A stretch of 64,000 bases of DNA from Spongorhabdus nitratireducens. GTDB taxonomy: Bacteria; Pseudomonadota; Gammaproteobacteria; Pseudomonadales; Endozoicomonadaceae. The stretch covers positions 62,001-126,000 of the forward strand of contig CANDOC010000010.1 in assembly GCA_947387575.1 (NCBI GenBank), given 5' to 3'. Every line of letters starts with the position of its first letter. Positions within the stretch are counted from its first letter, which is position 1. The notes under the pieces were generated by a model. The model did not search any database. It worked only from the letters and a program-made list of their open reading frames with translations, and had not been told where the DNA came from. Made by a program: the position numbers and the translations under genes. This document shows positions 1 to 10,095 of this stretch, in pieces.

Positions 1-732
1 GACAACGTTGTGAGCGATCTGAATCAGGTTATCCAGCCGGGCACCTTGCTTGATCACCGTATCATCCAGTGCTCCGCGATCAATGGTGGTATTGGAACCA
101 ATCTCTACATCGTCTTCAATAACAACACCACCAATCTGGGCAATCTTGTGCCAGTGACCTTTTTCATTGGCGTGACCAAAACCGTCGGAACCAATAACAG
201 CACCACTGTTAATATAAACCCGTTCCCCAATCACTATGCCGTGGGTCACGGTAACATTGGCACATAGACGACTGTCAGCACCAATTCGGCTGTCACGACC
301 AACGACACAGCCGGCGTCTATACGTACACCGGCAGCTATACTGGCACCAGCTTCAATAACGACATTTGGACCAATACTGGCAAGCGCATCAACTGAAGCC
401 TGCTCATCAATAACTGCAGAAGGGTGAATACCCGGTTCAAAACCGGCATACGCATCAAACAGGTGGGAAGCTTTGGCATAAGCCAGATAGGGGTTGGGTG
501 CTACCAGGGCATTTCCGGAAAACTCACCCGCTACAGCCGGTGACAGTATCACGGCTCCGGCTTTGGTGGTTTCGAGGTGTCCCTTGTATGCAGGATTGGC
601 CAGAAAGCCAAGCTGATCCGCCTGAGCATTCTGCAGTGTCGCCAGCCCTTTAATTTTTAAATCGCCATTCCCGTGCAGCTCGGTGCCGAGCAACTGTGCC
701 AGCTCGGACAACAGAAATTCGGGTTGCTTCAT
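1..732 (-). CDS. lpxD: UDP-3-O-acylglucosamine N-acyltransferase LpxD (3' part beyond the window)
   Basis: Adds the second 3-hydroxyacyl chain to UDP-GlcN in lipid A synthesis, in the cytoplasm. The reading frame starts at ATG 732 ([16 protein letters not shown]) and stays open to base 1, giving 244 residues of a protein that is usually about 340. The N-terminal uridine-binding domain is followed by left-handed beta-helix hexapeptide repeats. The stretch reading [17 protein letters not shown], then [17 protein letters not shown], is typical of LpxD around its catalytic His. It lies downstream of skp on the same strand, as in most gammaproteobacteria; the next genes, fabZ-lpxA-lpxB, would lie off the left edge. 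The identification is firm. The truncation is only the window edge. Confidence 0.95.
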   Translation of the reverse strand, partial: MKQPEFLLSELAQLLGTELHGNGDLKIKGLATLQNAQADQLGFLANPAYKGHLETTKAGAVILSPAVAGEFSGNALVAPNPYLAYAKASHLFDAYAGFEPGIHPSAVIDEQASVDALASIGPNVVIEAGASIAAGVRIDAGCVVGRDSRIGADSRLCANVTVTHGIVIGERVYINSGAVIGSDGFGHANEKGHWHKIAQIGGVVIEDDVEIGSNTTIDRGALDDTVIKQGARLDNLIQIAHNVV

Positions 733-756
733 GTAATTTCCGTGACTCATTTACTG

Positions 757-800
757 AAAAAGAATTTTTCCTCACCCGCAGGAGACGAAAAATTCTTTTT
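757..800. repeat. 14-bp perfect inverted repeat between skp and lpxD
   Basis: Arms AAAAAGAATTTTTC (757-770) and GAAAAATTCTTTTT (787-800) are perfectly complementary around a 16-nt loop. The stem is A/T-rich, so it is not a classical strong terminator. It could act as a weak attenuator or processing hairpin that lowers lpxD relative to skp. Function is inferred. Confidence 0.5.
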
Positions 801-847
801 CATTGAACAATCGCTTTGTTACCCGGTTTGCACCGGGTATCAAGGGT

Positions 848-1360
848 TTATTTCTTGGTCTGTTCGTTCAGCTTTACAATCACCTTGCGGGTGATATCCA
901 GATCCGGATTAACATAGCGAACAGCATTTTCTTCCAACACCAGATCCAGCTTTTCAGTGGAGGCTACAGCGTCAATGGCCTGCTGCAGGATCGGACGCAG
1001 ACGGCCCAGCTCTTCCTGGTCAGCCTGACCTTTTTCAGCCTGGTAGCGACGGGACTGAATCTGGAAGTCTTCAATACTGCGGCGCAGTTCCAGCTCACGC
1101 TTGTTCAGCGCTTCCTGACTCAGGGTCGGCGCTTCCTGCTGCAGCTTGGCTTCCATATCCTTGAGGCTTTTCTCCATATTCTGGAGTTCTTTCAGCTTGT
1201 CACCAAAGCGTTGCTCGGCAACCTTGGCATAGGCACGGGCGGCGTCGGACTCCATCACAGCCATCTGGCTGTTAATTACACCGATACGTGCTTCAGCAAA
1301 AGCGAGGGAAGAAGACAGGCCCAGGGCCAGAACCAAACCGGCAATAATACTACGCAACAT
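848..1360 (-). CDS. skp: Periplasmic chaperone Skp/OmpH
   Basis: Holds unfolded outer-membrane proteins in the periplasm and delivers them to the BAM complex. The 170-residue product starts with a signal peptide ending at about residue 22 (LSSSLAFA, then EARIG). The mature part begins with the family's RIGVINSQ strand and continues into long charged helices with coiled-coil character (about residues 40-120), which form the tentacles of the Skp trimer. Length is slightly above the 161 residues of E. coli Skp. It sits 62 bp after bamA and 115 bp before lpxD, the standard order, so it is co-transcribed with its client-receiving machine. Confidence 0.95.
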   Translation of the reverse strand: MLRSIIAGLVLALGLSSSLAFAEARIGVINSQMAVMESDAARAYAKVAEQRFGDKLKELQNMEKSLKDMEAKLQQEAPTLSQEALNKRELELRRSIEDFQIQSRRYQAEKGQADQEELGRLRPILQQAIDAVASTEKLDLVLEENAVRYVNPDLDITRKVIVKLNEQTKK

Positions 1361-1422
1361 TATTCTCCAAATTTCAGGATATGCCTGCTAGCAGACAGTG
1401 CCAGCAGGCAACAAGTTCAATA

Positions 1423-3762
1423 TCAGAACGGTACACCCAGCGAGAACTGGAATACCTGGGTTTCGTCATCGTCTTTCTTGTTCAGCGCCTTGGCCAGGTT
1501 GAAAGAAAGCGGTCCCATCGGGGTAATCCAGGTCAGGCCAACACCGGCAGAATAACGTAATTCACTCAGTTTGGTTTTGCTGCAGGTCTTGTAGGGAGCC
1601 GTAGATTTGGAATCACCTACCTTGCCACAGTTCGAATCAAACACGTTACCCATATCGATAAACGCAGAGGTTCTCAAAGAACGCTGATCCTTGACGAACG
1701 GCACCGGGAACAGGACTTCAACGGTACCTTCAACCAGCACGTTACCACCAATTGGATCATGGTCGTCACGCTTCTTGTTCCAGGCACGCGGGCCGAGGGT
1801 ATTGTCCTTGTAACCACGTACAGAACCAAAACCACCGCTGTAGAAGTTTTCAAAGAACGGATAATCACTGGTGCTGCCATAAGTACCACCGTATCCCAGT
1901 CGGGTCGCCAGACGCAGGGTAAACTGCTTGGTCAGGGGACGGAAATACTGGCCACGGTATACCAGCTTGTAGGTATGCAGATCACTGCCAGGAACGCTGG
2001 CAGAGAAAGACAGACTCTGGGAGTAACCACGATCCGGCAACAGACCACGGTTCAGTTCAGATTCAGACCACCCCAGATTAACCTTGAAGTTATTGAAGTT
2101 CTTGCCTTCCTCTTTCAGGTAATCGGTAATCACCTGGGCAGTATCAGTACCATCATTGATCTTGGTGCCGTCGAAGCCAAAGCCGAAATTAATCGCCTGA
2201 GTCTCGGACAGGGGATAACCAAAGCTCATACTGGCGCCCCAGGTATCCGAGGTATAGGTACTGATGTCAGAGTCTTTATAGTTTGAAGCGCTGTAGAAAA
2301 CGTCGTAACCGCGGCTTACACCATCAACAGTAAAGTAGGGATCGTTGAAGCTGAAACGATACAGCTGGCGTACATCACTCTTGTTCAGTGCTACAGAGAC
2401 CCGGTTACCGGAGCCCAGGAAGTTCTCCTGGGTAACAGAACCACCCAGCAACAGACCTTCACCCTGAGAGAAACCGACACTGGCAGTCACACTACCTGAA
2501 GGTTGTTCTTCAACGGTGTAATTAACATCGATCTGATCGCTGGTTCCCGGAACAGCCGGCGTTTCAACACTGACTTCCTTGAAGAAGCCCAGACGTTCCA
2601 GACGCACTTTGGACTGTTCAATCTGTGCAGTATTGGCAGAACCACCTTCCATCTGACGCATTTCCCGACGCAGCACTTCATCATCGGTCTTCAGGTTGCC
2701 AGAGAAGTTGATTCGACGAACATAGGCACGACGACCCGGCTCAACGAAGAAGGTCACATCAACCGTTTTATCTTCGTCGTTCTGACGGGGAATAGCGGTG
2801 ACGTTGGCGAAGGTATAACCCTCGTTACCCAAACGACGGGAAATAAATTCTTCGGTGTTGGTCAGCAACCGGCGGGAGAATGTCTGCCCGGATTTAACCA
2901 GGGTCAGCTCACGGATTTCTTCCTCAGGAACAATCAGGTCACCGGCCAGGTTAACTTCATTGATGGTGAATTTATCACCCTCATCAACGTTGATGGTGAT
3001 GAACACCTGTTCCTTGTCAGGAGAGATCGCAACCTGGGTAGAGGAGATATTGAAGTTGATATAACCGCGGTCCAGATACCAGGAACGCAGTCGCTCGATA
3101 TCACCGGACAGTTTTTCACGGGAGTATTTGTCGTTATTGGAGTACCAGGACAGCCAATCAGAAGGACTCAGCTCGAACAGATCCAGCAGATCTTCCTTCG
3201 GGAACAGGTGAGCGCCCACAATATTCATGTGCTTGATCGCTGCAACCTTGCCTTCTTTTACATCAATAGTGATGCTGACACGGTTACGGGGGCGTGCTTC
3301 AACCTTGGTCTCAATGCTGGCACCGTAGCGGCCCTGAGCAACGTACTGGCGCTCAAGCTCGAGCCTGATTGCTTCCAGCGTAGCCTGCTGGAATATTTCA
3401 CCTTCAGACAGACCGGCTTGCTTCAGACCTTTCAGCAGGTCTTCGCTTTTGATGGCCTTGTTGCCCTTGATGTTAATGTTACTGATGGAAGGTCGCTCAA
3501 CAACAGAGACAACCAGAACTTCTCCATCCTGACCAAATTCGATATCGGAAAAGTAACCGGTGCGAAACAGTGCTTTGGCAGCACCGGCAACGGCTTTGCC
3601 GTCAACATCATCACCCACACTGACCGGCAGCGCATTAAAGACAGTGCCGGCTGACACCCTCTGCAGCCCATCGATACGAATGTCCGAGACGACAAAAGCG
3701 TTAGCTACGCTGGCACCGAGTGCCAGAGAGCCGCAAAGCAAAGACAACAGAGATCGCTTCAT
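1423..3762 (-). CDS. bamA: Outer-membrane assembly factor BamA
   Basis: Omp85-family core of the BAM complex, which inserts beta-barrel proteins into the outer membrane. I place the start at ATG 3762 (MKRSLLSLLCGSLALG), preceded by AGGAAG. An upstream in-frame start at 3798 has no ribosome-binding site and would put 12 residues before the signal peptide. The product is 779 residues. It has a signal peptide (cleavage after about residue 22), five POTRA repeats to about residue 420, then a 16-strand barrel with the conserved SVRGY segment (VRGF/Y loop-6 motif) and a C-terminal phenylalanine (SLGVPF), the barrel signal. It lies between rseP and skp as in relatives. Confidence 0.97.
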   Translation of the reverse strand: MKRSLLSLLCGSLALGASVANAFVVSDIRIDGLQRVSAGTVFNALPVSVGDDVDGKAVAGAAKALFRTGYFSDIEFGQDGEVLVVSVVERPSISNINIKGNKAIKSEDLLKGLKQAGLSEGEIFQQATLEAIRLELERQYVAQGRYGASIETKVEARPRNRVSITIDVKEGKVAAIKHMNIVGAHLFPKEDLLDLFELSPSDWLSWYSNNDKYSREKLSGDIERLRSWYLDRGYINFNISSTQVAISPDKEQVFITINVDEGDKFTINEVNLAGDLIVPEEEIRELTLVKSGQTFSRRLLTNTEEFISRRLGNEGYTFANVTAIPRQNDEDKTVDVTFFVEPGRRAYVRRINFSGNLKTDDEVLRREMRQMEGGSANTAQIEQSKVRLERLGFFKEVSVETPAVPGTSDQIDVNYTVEEQPSGSVTASVGFSQGEGLLLGGSVTQENFLGSGNRVSVALNKSDVRQLYRFSFNDPYFTVDGVSRGYDVFYSASNYKDSDISTYTSDTWGASMSFGYPLSETQAINFGFGFDGTKINDGTDTAQVITDYLKEEGKNFNNFKVNLGWSESELNRGLLPDRGYSQSLSFSASVPGSDLHTYKLVYRGQYFRPLTKQFTLRLATRLGYGGTYGSTSDYPFFENFYSGGFGSVRGYKDNTLGPRAWNKKRDDHDPIGGNVLVEGTVEVLFPVPFVKDQRSLRTSAFIDMGNVFDSNCGKVGDSKSTAPYKTCSKTKLSELRYSAGVGLTWITPMGPLSFNLAKALNKKDDDETQVFQFSLGVPF

Positions 3763-3901
3763 GGAATCCGTTCTTCCTGACGACAACCAAGTATTCATTT
3801 TCAGAGTTAATAAGCGCTGTGCTGCAACACTTTACAGCTATCAAACCATACCCGCATAACAGGCCATTTTTTTACAGCAAGCAAATGTACTCCGCCGACC
3901 T

Positions 3902-5263
3902 TCATAACCGGGCCAGATCGTTATATAGCGCCAGCAACATGAGGGAAACAATGGCAGCAATACCAATGCGTAATCCAATCATCTGCGCCTGTTCAGACAA
4001 AGGCTTTCCCCGTACCAGCTCGACCAGGTAATACAACAGATGACCACCATCAAGCACCGGTACCGGCAGCAGGTTCAAAACCCCCAGACTGATACTGAGC
4101 ATGGCCAGAAAATTAAGAAAGCTTTCCAGACCGGATTTGAATGACGCGCCCGCCACTTTAGCAATCGTTATCGGCCCGCTCAAGTTTTTCACTGAAACCA
4201 GCCCCTCAATCATTTTCTTGATCGAGTCAAGTGTCAGGGTTGTCAGCGATACGGTATCCCTTAAAGCAGGTCCAAATGCAGCCAGAGGACCGTACTGCAT
4301 ATTGCGGATCATATCCGGTGGCATCTGCCAGGGCTCGGCGCCGGCACCGATAAAACCGATCACCCGGCCATCACCCAGATCTTTTTCTCCGGGCGTCATT
4401 TCCAGCACCAGTGGCAGGTTTTGTCGCTCTATCGCCACCTGAAGCGATTTCAAGGGAGCGGAGCGTACTTGCTCGACCCACTGCACCCAGTCAGCAACGG
4501 GCTCACCATTGACGGCAACAATTCGATCACCTGACTGCAAACCTGCTGCTGCTGCCGCGCCATCCGGCAACACCTCGCCAATCACCGCGGGAATGATCGG
4601 GCGCCAGGGTTCAAGTCCGAAACGTGAAACAGGATCAGGCTGTTCTTCACCGGTCAACCAGTTGCTTACCGGTACATCATAGGTTGTAACTGCAGCATCG
4701 GGATTATCATGGGGACGAACCTGCAGCTGGATATTGCCGGTTTCTCCCAGGGGACGCAGCAATGCCAGATTAACGGCATACCAGGAAGCGGTTTTTTCAC
4801 CATTGATGGCAACGACTTCCTCTCCCGGCTCGACACCGGCCTGCCACGCCGGAGATTCCTGCCGCACATCACCAATGACAGGAACAACAGTACTTACGCC
4901 GAGTACATACATACCCCACAACACGACAATGGCAAGTAGAAAGTTAGCCAGCGGACCGGCAGCAACGATCAACATTCGCTGCCATACAGGTTTGTTATTG
5001 AAGGCTTCATGCTGTAGCTCGGGAGGTACTTCACCTTCCCGCTCATCCAGCATTTTGACGTATCCGCCAAGAGGAATCAGGGCAATAACATACTCGGTAC
5101 CCAGCTTGTCACGCCAGGTATACAAAGCCTTGCCGAAGCCCACGGAAAATCGCAGCACCTTGACACCACAGCGGCGGGCAACCCAGAAATGGCCGAACTC
5201 ATGAAAGCTGACCAGCAACCCCAGCGCAATAATAAAAGCCAGCAGTGTCTGCAGGTTTTCCAT
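3902..5263 (-). CDS. rseP: Site-2 intramembrane protease RseP
   Basis: Zinc protease of the inner membrane. In E. coli it cleaves the anti-sigma factor RseA to release sigma-E and removes signal-peptide remnants. The zinc motif HEFGH lies near residues 21-25 in the first membrane helix. Two PDZ domains follow (SPAWQAGVEPGEEVVAING and the GAAAAAGLQSGDRIVAVNG segment), then the LPVPVLDGGH motif that supplies the catalytic Asp, and a last helix. Length of about 453 residues matches E. coli (450). The start could be ATG 5263 or TTG 5266, which has slightly better spacing to an upstream GAGG. Co-location with bamA couples envelope stress sensing to OMP assembly. Confidence 0.96.
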   Translation of the reverse strand: MENLQTLLAFIIALGLLVSFHEFGHFWVARRCGVKVLRFSVGFGKALYTWRDKLGTEYVIALIPLGGYVKMLDEREGEVPPELQHEAFNNKPVWQRMLIVAAGPLANFLLAIVVLWGMYVLGVSTVVPVIGDVRQESPAWQAGVEPGEEVVAINGEKTASWYAVNLALLRPLGETGNIQLQVRPHDNPDAAVTTYDVPVSNWLTGEEQPDPVSRFGLEPWRPIIPAVIGEVLPDGAAAAAGLQSGDRIVAVNGEPVADWVQWVEQVRSAPLKSLQVAIERQNLPLVLEMTPGEKDLGDGRVIGFIGAGAEPWQMPPDMIRNMQYGPLAAFGPALRDTVSLTTLTLDSIKKMIEGLVSVKNLSGPITIAKVAGASFKSGLESFLNFLAMLSISLGVLNLLPVPVLDGGHLLYYLVELVRGKPLSEQAQMIGLRIGIAAIVSLMLLALYNDLARL

Positions 5264-5380
5264 CAATGACTAACAACCTCTTGTTTTTTCGAAGTACCGG
5301 TTTTTAGCAAATCAAGATAATGGCACTTCCGGTTATGGCTGACACCTGTAAGGGCAACAACCATAACGCGTCACACCGGG

Positions 5381-6559
5381 TTATGCCAGCTTCACAATCT
5401 GCCGGTCAGCCAGTGAGCGAGCCTTAACATCGGCTTCCAGCACAGAATCCAGACTGGATGCACTGACAAAACTGGCTTCCTGCAGAGTAGCATCAATTAC
5501 CTGGGCAATATGAGTGAAACCGATACGACCACCCAAAAATGCACTGACAGCCTGCTCATTGGCAGCATTCAGCATCGCTGAAGCGGTGCCACCGGCACTG
5601 ACTGCATCCTGCGCCAGCTTGAGACAGGGGTAACGCTGAAAGGAAGGTGGCTGGAAATCCATGTGCCCCAGCTTGATCAGATCCAGCGGTGAAACACCGG
5701 AATCAATCCGCTCGGGCCATGCCAGCGCATGAGCAATAGGTGTCCGCATATCCGGATTTCCCAGCTGCGCCAGCATTGAGCCATCAACATAATCAACCAG
5801 GGAATGGATAATACTCTGGGGATGAACCACAACGTCAACCTGATCAGGACGCGCATTGAACAGCCAGCAGGCTTCAATGACTTCCAGCCCCTTGTTCATC
5901 ATGGTCGCAGAGTCAACAGAGATCTTGCGTCCCATGGACCAGTTGGGGTGAGCACAGGCCTGCTCAGGTGTCACTCCCTGCAGCTGCTCTACCGGAGTAT
6001 CCCGGAACGGGCCACCGGATGCAGTCAGCAGAATGCGGCGAACACCGACATTTTCCAGCCCCTGTTGATAGTCACGGGGCATACACTGGAAGATGGCATT
6101 GTGTTCACTGTCTATCGGCAGCAGTACAGAACCGGAATCACGCACAGACTGCATAAAGACATCACCGGCCATAACCAGTGCTTCCTTGTTGGCCAGCAGA
6201 ACCTTCTTGCCTGCTTTGACCGCAGCCAGTGTCGGCAGCAAACCTGCAGCACCGACAATGGCAGCCATAACAGCATCAACCGCACTGTCAGCCGCTACCA
6301 GCGCCTGGGATTTCGAGCCGGACAACACCTCGGTTTTCAGCCCTTCGGCCTTGACCGCCTGCTCCAGTCTTGCTGCAGCCTTTTCGTTGGTCAGAACCGC
6401 ATACTGAGGCTTGAATTCGCGCACCTGCTCCAGCAGTTTCTGATCCTGACTATTGGCTGTCAGAGCAAAAACACTGAATCGTTCCGGGTTACGACGAATG
6501 ACATCCAGCGTACTGCAACCGATGGATCCGGTTGCACCCAGGACACATATATTTTCCAT
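5381..6559 (-). CDS. ispC: 1-deoxy-D-xylulose 5-phosphate reductoisomerase
   Basis: Second step of the MEP isoprenoid pathway: DXP to 2-C-methyl-D-erythritol 4-phosphate using NADPH and a divalent metal. The 392-residue product has the Rossmann motif GATGSIG at residues 8-14, the [12 protein letters not shown] metal and substrate segment, and HPQSIIHS. Its ATG overlaps the cdsA stop (TGATG), indicating translational coupling. The isoprenoid made here feeds undecaprenyl diphosphate synthesis by UppS two genes upstream. Length and motifs are normal. Confidence 0.97.
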   Translation of the reverse strand: MENICVLGATGSIGCSTLDVIRRNPERFSVFALTANSQDQKLLEQVREFKPQYAVLTNEKAAARLEQAVKAEGLKTEVLSGSKSQALVAADSAVDAVMAAIVGAAGLLPTLAAVKAGKKVLLANKEALVMAGDVFMQSVRDSGSVLLPIDSEHNAIFQCMPRDYQQGLENVGVRRILLTASGGPFRDTPVEQLQGVTPEQACAHPNWSMGRKISVDSATMMNKGLEVIEACWLFNARPDQVDVVVHPQSIIHSLVDYVDGSMLAQLGNPDMRTPIAHALAWPERIDSGVSPLDLIKLGHMDFQPPSFQRYPCLKLAQDAVSAGGTASAMLNAANEQAVSAFLGGRIGFTHIAQVIDATLQEASFVSASSLDSVLEADVKARSLADRQIVKLA

Positions 6560-7365
6560 CAGATAGCCCCTCCCAGAACCAGACAGGCCAGCGAGAATAC
6601 CGGTACCGCAGCCGCCAAGCTGTCAATCCGGTCCAGTACGCCACCATGCCCGGGCAACAGGTTGCTGCTGTCCTTGATTCCGGCTTCACGCTTGAGCATG
6701 CTTTCCAGCAAATCGCCCAGCACTGAAATCAATCCTGTCACCCAGGAAGCCAGCAACAGGATCAACCCGTTTCCAAATGACATTTCAAGATACAAGCCGC
6801 CAATAATCGCAAGTACGGTAACTGTCACCATACCGCCAATAAAACCTTCAATGGTTTTACCCGGGCTCACTCGTACCGCCAGTTTGCGACGGCCAAAATT
6901 CTTACCGGCAAAATAAGCGCCGATATCAGCTCCCCAGATCACCAGAAACAGATAGGCAATCAACAAGTGCCCCTGGGGGTGAACCTTGAGCTGGTTAAGC
7001 CCGACAAAAGCCGGAACCAGCACTGCCAGCATAATTGCCAGTCGTACGATCTTGGTTTGAATCCAGCGGGCGCTGTCAGGATAGGACTTCACCAGCATCA
7101 ATGCGACAACCCACCAACCCAGTGATGCAATCAGAATAACTGTTGCATCAACCTGTACTGCAAGCCATAACGCAACCGCCGCCAAACCAATGGAAACCGC
7201 CCTTCCAATCTGGCTGGAAAATCCAGCCAGCGCTCCCCACTCCCAGGCTGCGACCATCAGAATCAGGGCCACAAACCAGGAAAAACCAACCGGAGGTAAC
7301 AAAAAGACACCGGCCAGCGCCACAGGCGCCAGCACCAATGCAGTCAAAATTCGCTGCTTTAACAC
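6559..7365 (-). CDS. cdsA: Phosphatidate cytidylyltransferase CdsA
   Basis: Integral inner-membrane enzyme that makes CDP-diacylglycerol from phosphatidate and CTP, the precursor of all phospholipids. The 268-residue product is mostly membrane helices. Near the C-terminus it carries the family signature [20 protein letters not shown] followed by GVLDR, with the metal-binding Asp residues. Translation starts at GTG 7365 behind GAGGCAG, overlapping the end of uppS by 7 bp. The stop overlaps the ispC start by one base, so uppS, cdsA and ispC form one tightly coupled unit. Confidence 0.96.
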   Translation of the reverse strand: MLKQRILTALVLAPVALAGVFLLPPVGFSWFVALILMVAAWEWGALAGFSSQIGRAVSIGLAAVALWLAVQVDATVILIASLGWWVVALMLVKSYPDSARWIQTKIVRLAIMLAVLVPAFVGLNQLKVHPQGHLLIAYLFLVIWGADIGAYFAGKNFGRRKLAVRVSPGKTIEGFIGGMVTVTVLAIIGGLYLEMSFGNGLILLLASWVTGLISVLGDLLESMLKREAGIKDSSNLLPGHGGVLDRIDSLAAAVPVFSLACLVLGGAI

Positions 7366-8135
7366 GACTCTGCCTCGATCTGCTCACTGGTCATGCCATA
7401 ACGCCGCTGACGGCTGCTGTAATCCAGTACAGCGCGCGCCAGTTCTTCGGAGCCAAAGTCTGGCCAGAGCGTATCGGTGAAATAAAACTCGGAATAGGCG
7501 CACTGCCACAACAGGAAGTTACTGATGCGTCGTTCGCCACTGGTGCGGATAAGTAAATCAGGATCGGGAATGCCCGCTGTGGTCAGCCTCTCGCCAATCA
7601 TTTCCGGCTCGATATCTTCTGGCTGAAGACTGCCGGCTTTGACCTTCTGTGCCAGCTGGGATACGGACTGGGCAATGTCCCACTGACCGCCATAATTGGC
7701 GGCAACAACCAGGTTGAAACCATCACAATCAGCTGTTGCCTGTTCGGCACGGGTAACATGATCACGAATTTCAGGGCTGAAACGTTCGAGATCTCCAAGA
7801 ACCTGGAGACGAATATTATTCTTCTTGAGCTTGGTTGTTTCCCGCTGCAGAGCTCTTAAAAACAGCTCCATCAGACCGGAAACCTCATCAGGTGGGCGCT
7901 TCCAGTTTTCACTGCTGAAAGCAAACAGAGTGAGGGTTTTGACGCCATACTCGCCGCAGGCCTCAATCACACGTCTCACTGCTTCAACACCTGCTCGGTG
8001 TCCTGCCAGTTTTGGCATAAAGCGTCGTTTAGCCCAACGATTATTACCGTCCATGATGATGGCAATATGACGTGGAACTCTGTCCGCTGGTAAATCCTTA
8101 ACCGCTTCTGAAGCCGGGCGCTCGCTTGTTGTCAT
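7359..8135 (-). CDS. uppS: Undecaprenyl diphosphate synthase
   Basis: Cis-prenyltransferase that condenses eight IPP units onto farnesyl diphosphate, giving the C55 carrier for peptidoglycan and O-antigen. The catalytic block IAIIMDGNNRWAKRR is near the N-terminus. The IPP-binding block (LLIRTSGERRISNFLLWQ, then the SEFYF segment) is near the C-terminus. I prefer ATG 8135 (MTTSERP, 258 residues); the longer frame from TTG 8165 adds ten residues without a clear ribosome-binding site. It is the first gene of the envelope block and follows the frr terminator, so a promoter is expected in 8136-8300. Confidence 0.95.
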   Translation of the reverse strand: MTTSERPASEAVKDLPADRVPRHIAIIMDGNNRWAKRRFMPKLAGHRAGVEAVRRVIEACGEYGVKTLTLFAFSSENWKRPPDEVSGLMELFLRALQRETTKLKKNNIRLQVLGDLERFSPEIRDHVTRAEQATADCDGFNLVVAANYGGQWDIAQSVSQLAQKVKAGSLQPEDIEPEMIGERLTTAGIPDPDLLIRTSGERRISNFLLWQCAYSEFYFTDTLWPDFGSEELARAVLDYSSRQRRYGMTSEQIEAESC

Positions 8136-8300
8136 GAATACCGTCGAATAACAGGTGAGGATCAACAGCCAAACTATTTAGCTATTGCCGTCTGAATTTA
8201 TTGACAATCGTTGGCAAAGACAGCCGGAAAAAACCGTATTATCGTCGATAATCTCGCAAACTGCCCTGCAACTCATTTCATCAACGTTGCAGGATTGCAA

Positions 8301-8363
8301 TAAAAAAAGCAACCCGATAGCGCTGTAAACAGCACTGTAAACAGCCCTGCAAAAAGATCGGGT
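8301..8363 (-). terminator. Rho-independent terminator after frr, with tandem 12-bp repeats in the loop
   Basis: On the minus strand ACCCGAT pairs with ATCGGGT and is followed by GC and seven Ts. The 38-nt loop holds two tandem copies of CTGTTTACAG (plus-strand 8323-8332 and 8335-8344) and a third degenerate copy, and contains an inner GCTGT/ACAGC pairing. It separates the frr unit from uppS. Confidence 0.75.
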
Positions 8364-8418
8364 CAGCAACACCGCAGTCAGGCCGGGAACCCCCCGTCCT
8401 GACCACACTGACCATCGA

Positions 8419-8976
8419 TCAGATTTCCATCAGCTCGGATTCTTTAACTTCCAGCGCCTTGTCGACAGCAGCAATGTGCTTGTCGGTCAGCTTCTGAATG
8501 TCGTCCTGAGCGCGACGATCGTCGTCTTCACTGATTTCTTTTTCTTTCAGCAGCTCTTTGATATCAGCAATGGCATCACGACGAATGTTGCGCACTGCGA
8601 TACGGCCATTTTCAGCTTCCTGACGTGCCTGGCGAATATAGCCCTTACGGGTTTCCTCTGTCAGCGGCGGCAGCGGAATGCGGATAACTTCACCGGCAGT
8701 TGAAGGGTTCAGGCCCAGATCGGATTTCAGAATAGCCTTTTCAATATCTGGCACCATCTGCTTTTCCCATACACGGATAGCCAGGGTACGGGCATCTTCG
8801 GTGGTAACGTTAGCTACCTGAGACAGAGGGGTATCTGCACCATAGTAAGAAACCTTGAGGCCATCCAGCAGGCTCGGATGAGCCCGACCGGTACGGATCT
8901 TGGCAAATGCAACATTCAGGGATTCAACACTTTTACCCATACGGGTATCCGCATCACCCTTGATTTCATTAATCAT
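8419..8976 (-). CDS. frr: Ribosome recycling factor
   Basis: Splits post-termination ribosomes together with EF-G. The product has 185 residues, the normal length, starts at ATG 8976 behind GGGGGTGAT, and ends in the expected charged helix ([19 protein letters not shown]). The conserved segment [20 protein letters not shown] and the [20 protein letters not shown] helix are clear. It follows pyrH by 274 bp, a spacer with inverted repeats (CTGAAGGCT/AGCCTTCAG at 9021-9029 and 9072-9080), and is followed by a terminator. Confidence 0.97.
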   Translation of the reverse strand: MINEIKGDADTRMGKSVESLNVAFAKIRTGRAHPSLLDGLKVSYYGADTPLSQVANVTTEDARTLAIRVWEKQMVPDIEKAILKSDLGLNPSTAGEVIRIPLPPLTEETRKGYIRQARQEAENGRIAVRNIRRDAIADIKELLKEKEISEDDDRRAQDDIQKLTDKHIAAVDKALEVKESELMEI

Positions 8977-9251
8977 CTAATCACCCCCACAACGGTGCAG
9001 TGAGAACATCTAAAACCAACCTGAAGGCTCCGTCGAAATACTGCAACAACTGAATACAGCAATAAACGAACAGCCTTCAGACTTTAAAATTGCTGCTTCT
9101 GTTATGTCCTGAAAGCTGTCAGGAGAATAACAAAAGCCTGATAAACGGGTTAGCCGGTTATTGTACCGCGAAGTAACGCTCAGAGCAGGACAAACAAGGT
9201 TTTTTTTGCGTCCCGTCAGTTCTCGTCAAGGCGCCAGCTATCCTCAAGGCA

Positions 9252-9977
9252 CTAGTTAACCAGTGTACCTTCATCCATACCTACGACAACATTCAACAGC
9301 GCGCCGGTTTTGTTCATATTGAACACCCGCACCGGCATCTGATGGTCACGTACCAGACAGATTGCAGTCAGGTCCATCACGCCCAGCTTGCGATCCAGTA
9401 CTTCGTCATAGCTCAGGCTATCAAACTTGACGGCTTCCGGATTCTTGACCGGGTCAGCATCATAGACACCGTCAACCTTGGTGGCTTTCAGAACGATATC
9501 AGCTTCAATTTCAATACCACGCAGGCAGGCAGCAGAGTCAGTGGTAAAGAAAGGATTACCGGTACCGGCAGAGAAAATAACCACATCACCATTATTCAGG
9601 TAACGGTCTGCACGACGGCGGTCATAGTGCTCAACCACGCCGCTCATTGGAATAGCAGACATAACCCGGGTATTGATATTGGAACGCTCCAGCGCATCAC
9701 GCATGGCCAGCGCATTCATAACAGTCGCCAGCATGCCCATGTGGTCTCCGGTAACACGGTCAAGACCGGCTTCACTCAGGGCCGCACCACGGAACAGGTT
9801 ACCACCACCGATAACCAGACCAACCTGCACCCCGATACCAACCAGCTGACCGATCTCCAGCGCCATCCGGTCCAGCACCTTGGGATCAATACCAAAGCTC
9901 TCATCACCCTGCAGGGCTTCACCGCTGAGCTTGAGGAGAATGCGTTTGTGTTTTGGCTGACGGTCGGTCGTTGGCAT
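9252..9977 (-). CDS. pyrH: UMP kinase PyrH
   Basis: Amino-acid-kinase-fold enzyme that phosphorylates UMP to UDP; bacterial forms are hexamers activated by GTP and inhibited by UTP. The 241-residue product has [12 protein letters not shown] near the N-terminus, [13 protein letters not shown] for phosphate binding and [17 protein letters not shown] for UMP. The start at ATG 9977 follows AAGGG. It lies between tsf and frr in the canonical order, but the tsf terminator and a 13-bp inverted repeat upstream suggest its own promoter or leader control. Confidence 0.97.
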   Translation of the reverse strand: MPTTDRQPKHKRILLKLSGEALQGDESFGIDPKVLDRMALEIGQLVGIGVQVGLVIGGGNLFRGAALSEAGLDRVTGDHMGMLATVMNALAMRDALERSNINTRVMSAIPMSGVVEHYDRRRADRYLNNGDVVIFSAGTGNPFFTTDSAACLRGIEIEADIVLKATKVDGVYDADPVKNPEAVKFDSLSYDEVLDRKLGVMDLTAICLVRDHQMPVRVFNMNKTGALLNVVVGMDEGTLVN

Positions 9978-10026
9978 AACAAAACCCTTCTGTATGGTTT
10001 TCCGTGGTCAACTTGCAAAGTTGCCT

Positions 10027-10095
10027 TTCAGAATACTGTCTGCTTCACCGGATATCCAAATCCGACTCAGGTCTGACTCGAAACAGTATTCTGAA
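10027..10095. repeat. 13-bp perfect inverted repeat in the pyrH leader
   Basis: TTCAGAATACTGT (10027-10039) and ACAGTATTCTGAA (10083-10095) can form a 13-bp stem with a 43-nt loop in the RNA upstream of pyrH. On the minus strand a small CAACTT/AAGTTG hairpin follows. A perfect 12-bp palindrome GGTGGCGCCACC lies nearby at 10122-10133. No known riboswitch class is recognised. Confidence 0.5.

Noticed and set aside
2503-3654. Long open frame (383 codons) on the plus strand inside bamA
   Set aside because: It is antisense to a highly conserved gene and has no recognisable domain. Similar long antisense frames run opposite skp (803-1555), ispC (5804-6916), tsf (9994-11109), the TRAP permease (33098-34054) and the TAXI gene (35490-36551); they arise from codon bias on the coding strand.
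3799-3901. Sigma-E promoter between rseP and bamA
   Set aside because: No GGAACTT-like -35 with TCTGA-type -10 at 15-16 bp spacing on the minus strand. A weak sigma-70-like pair (TTGCTT, TGTTAT) is too poor to report.
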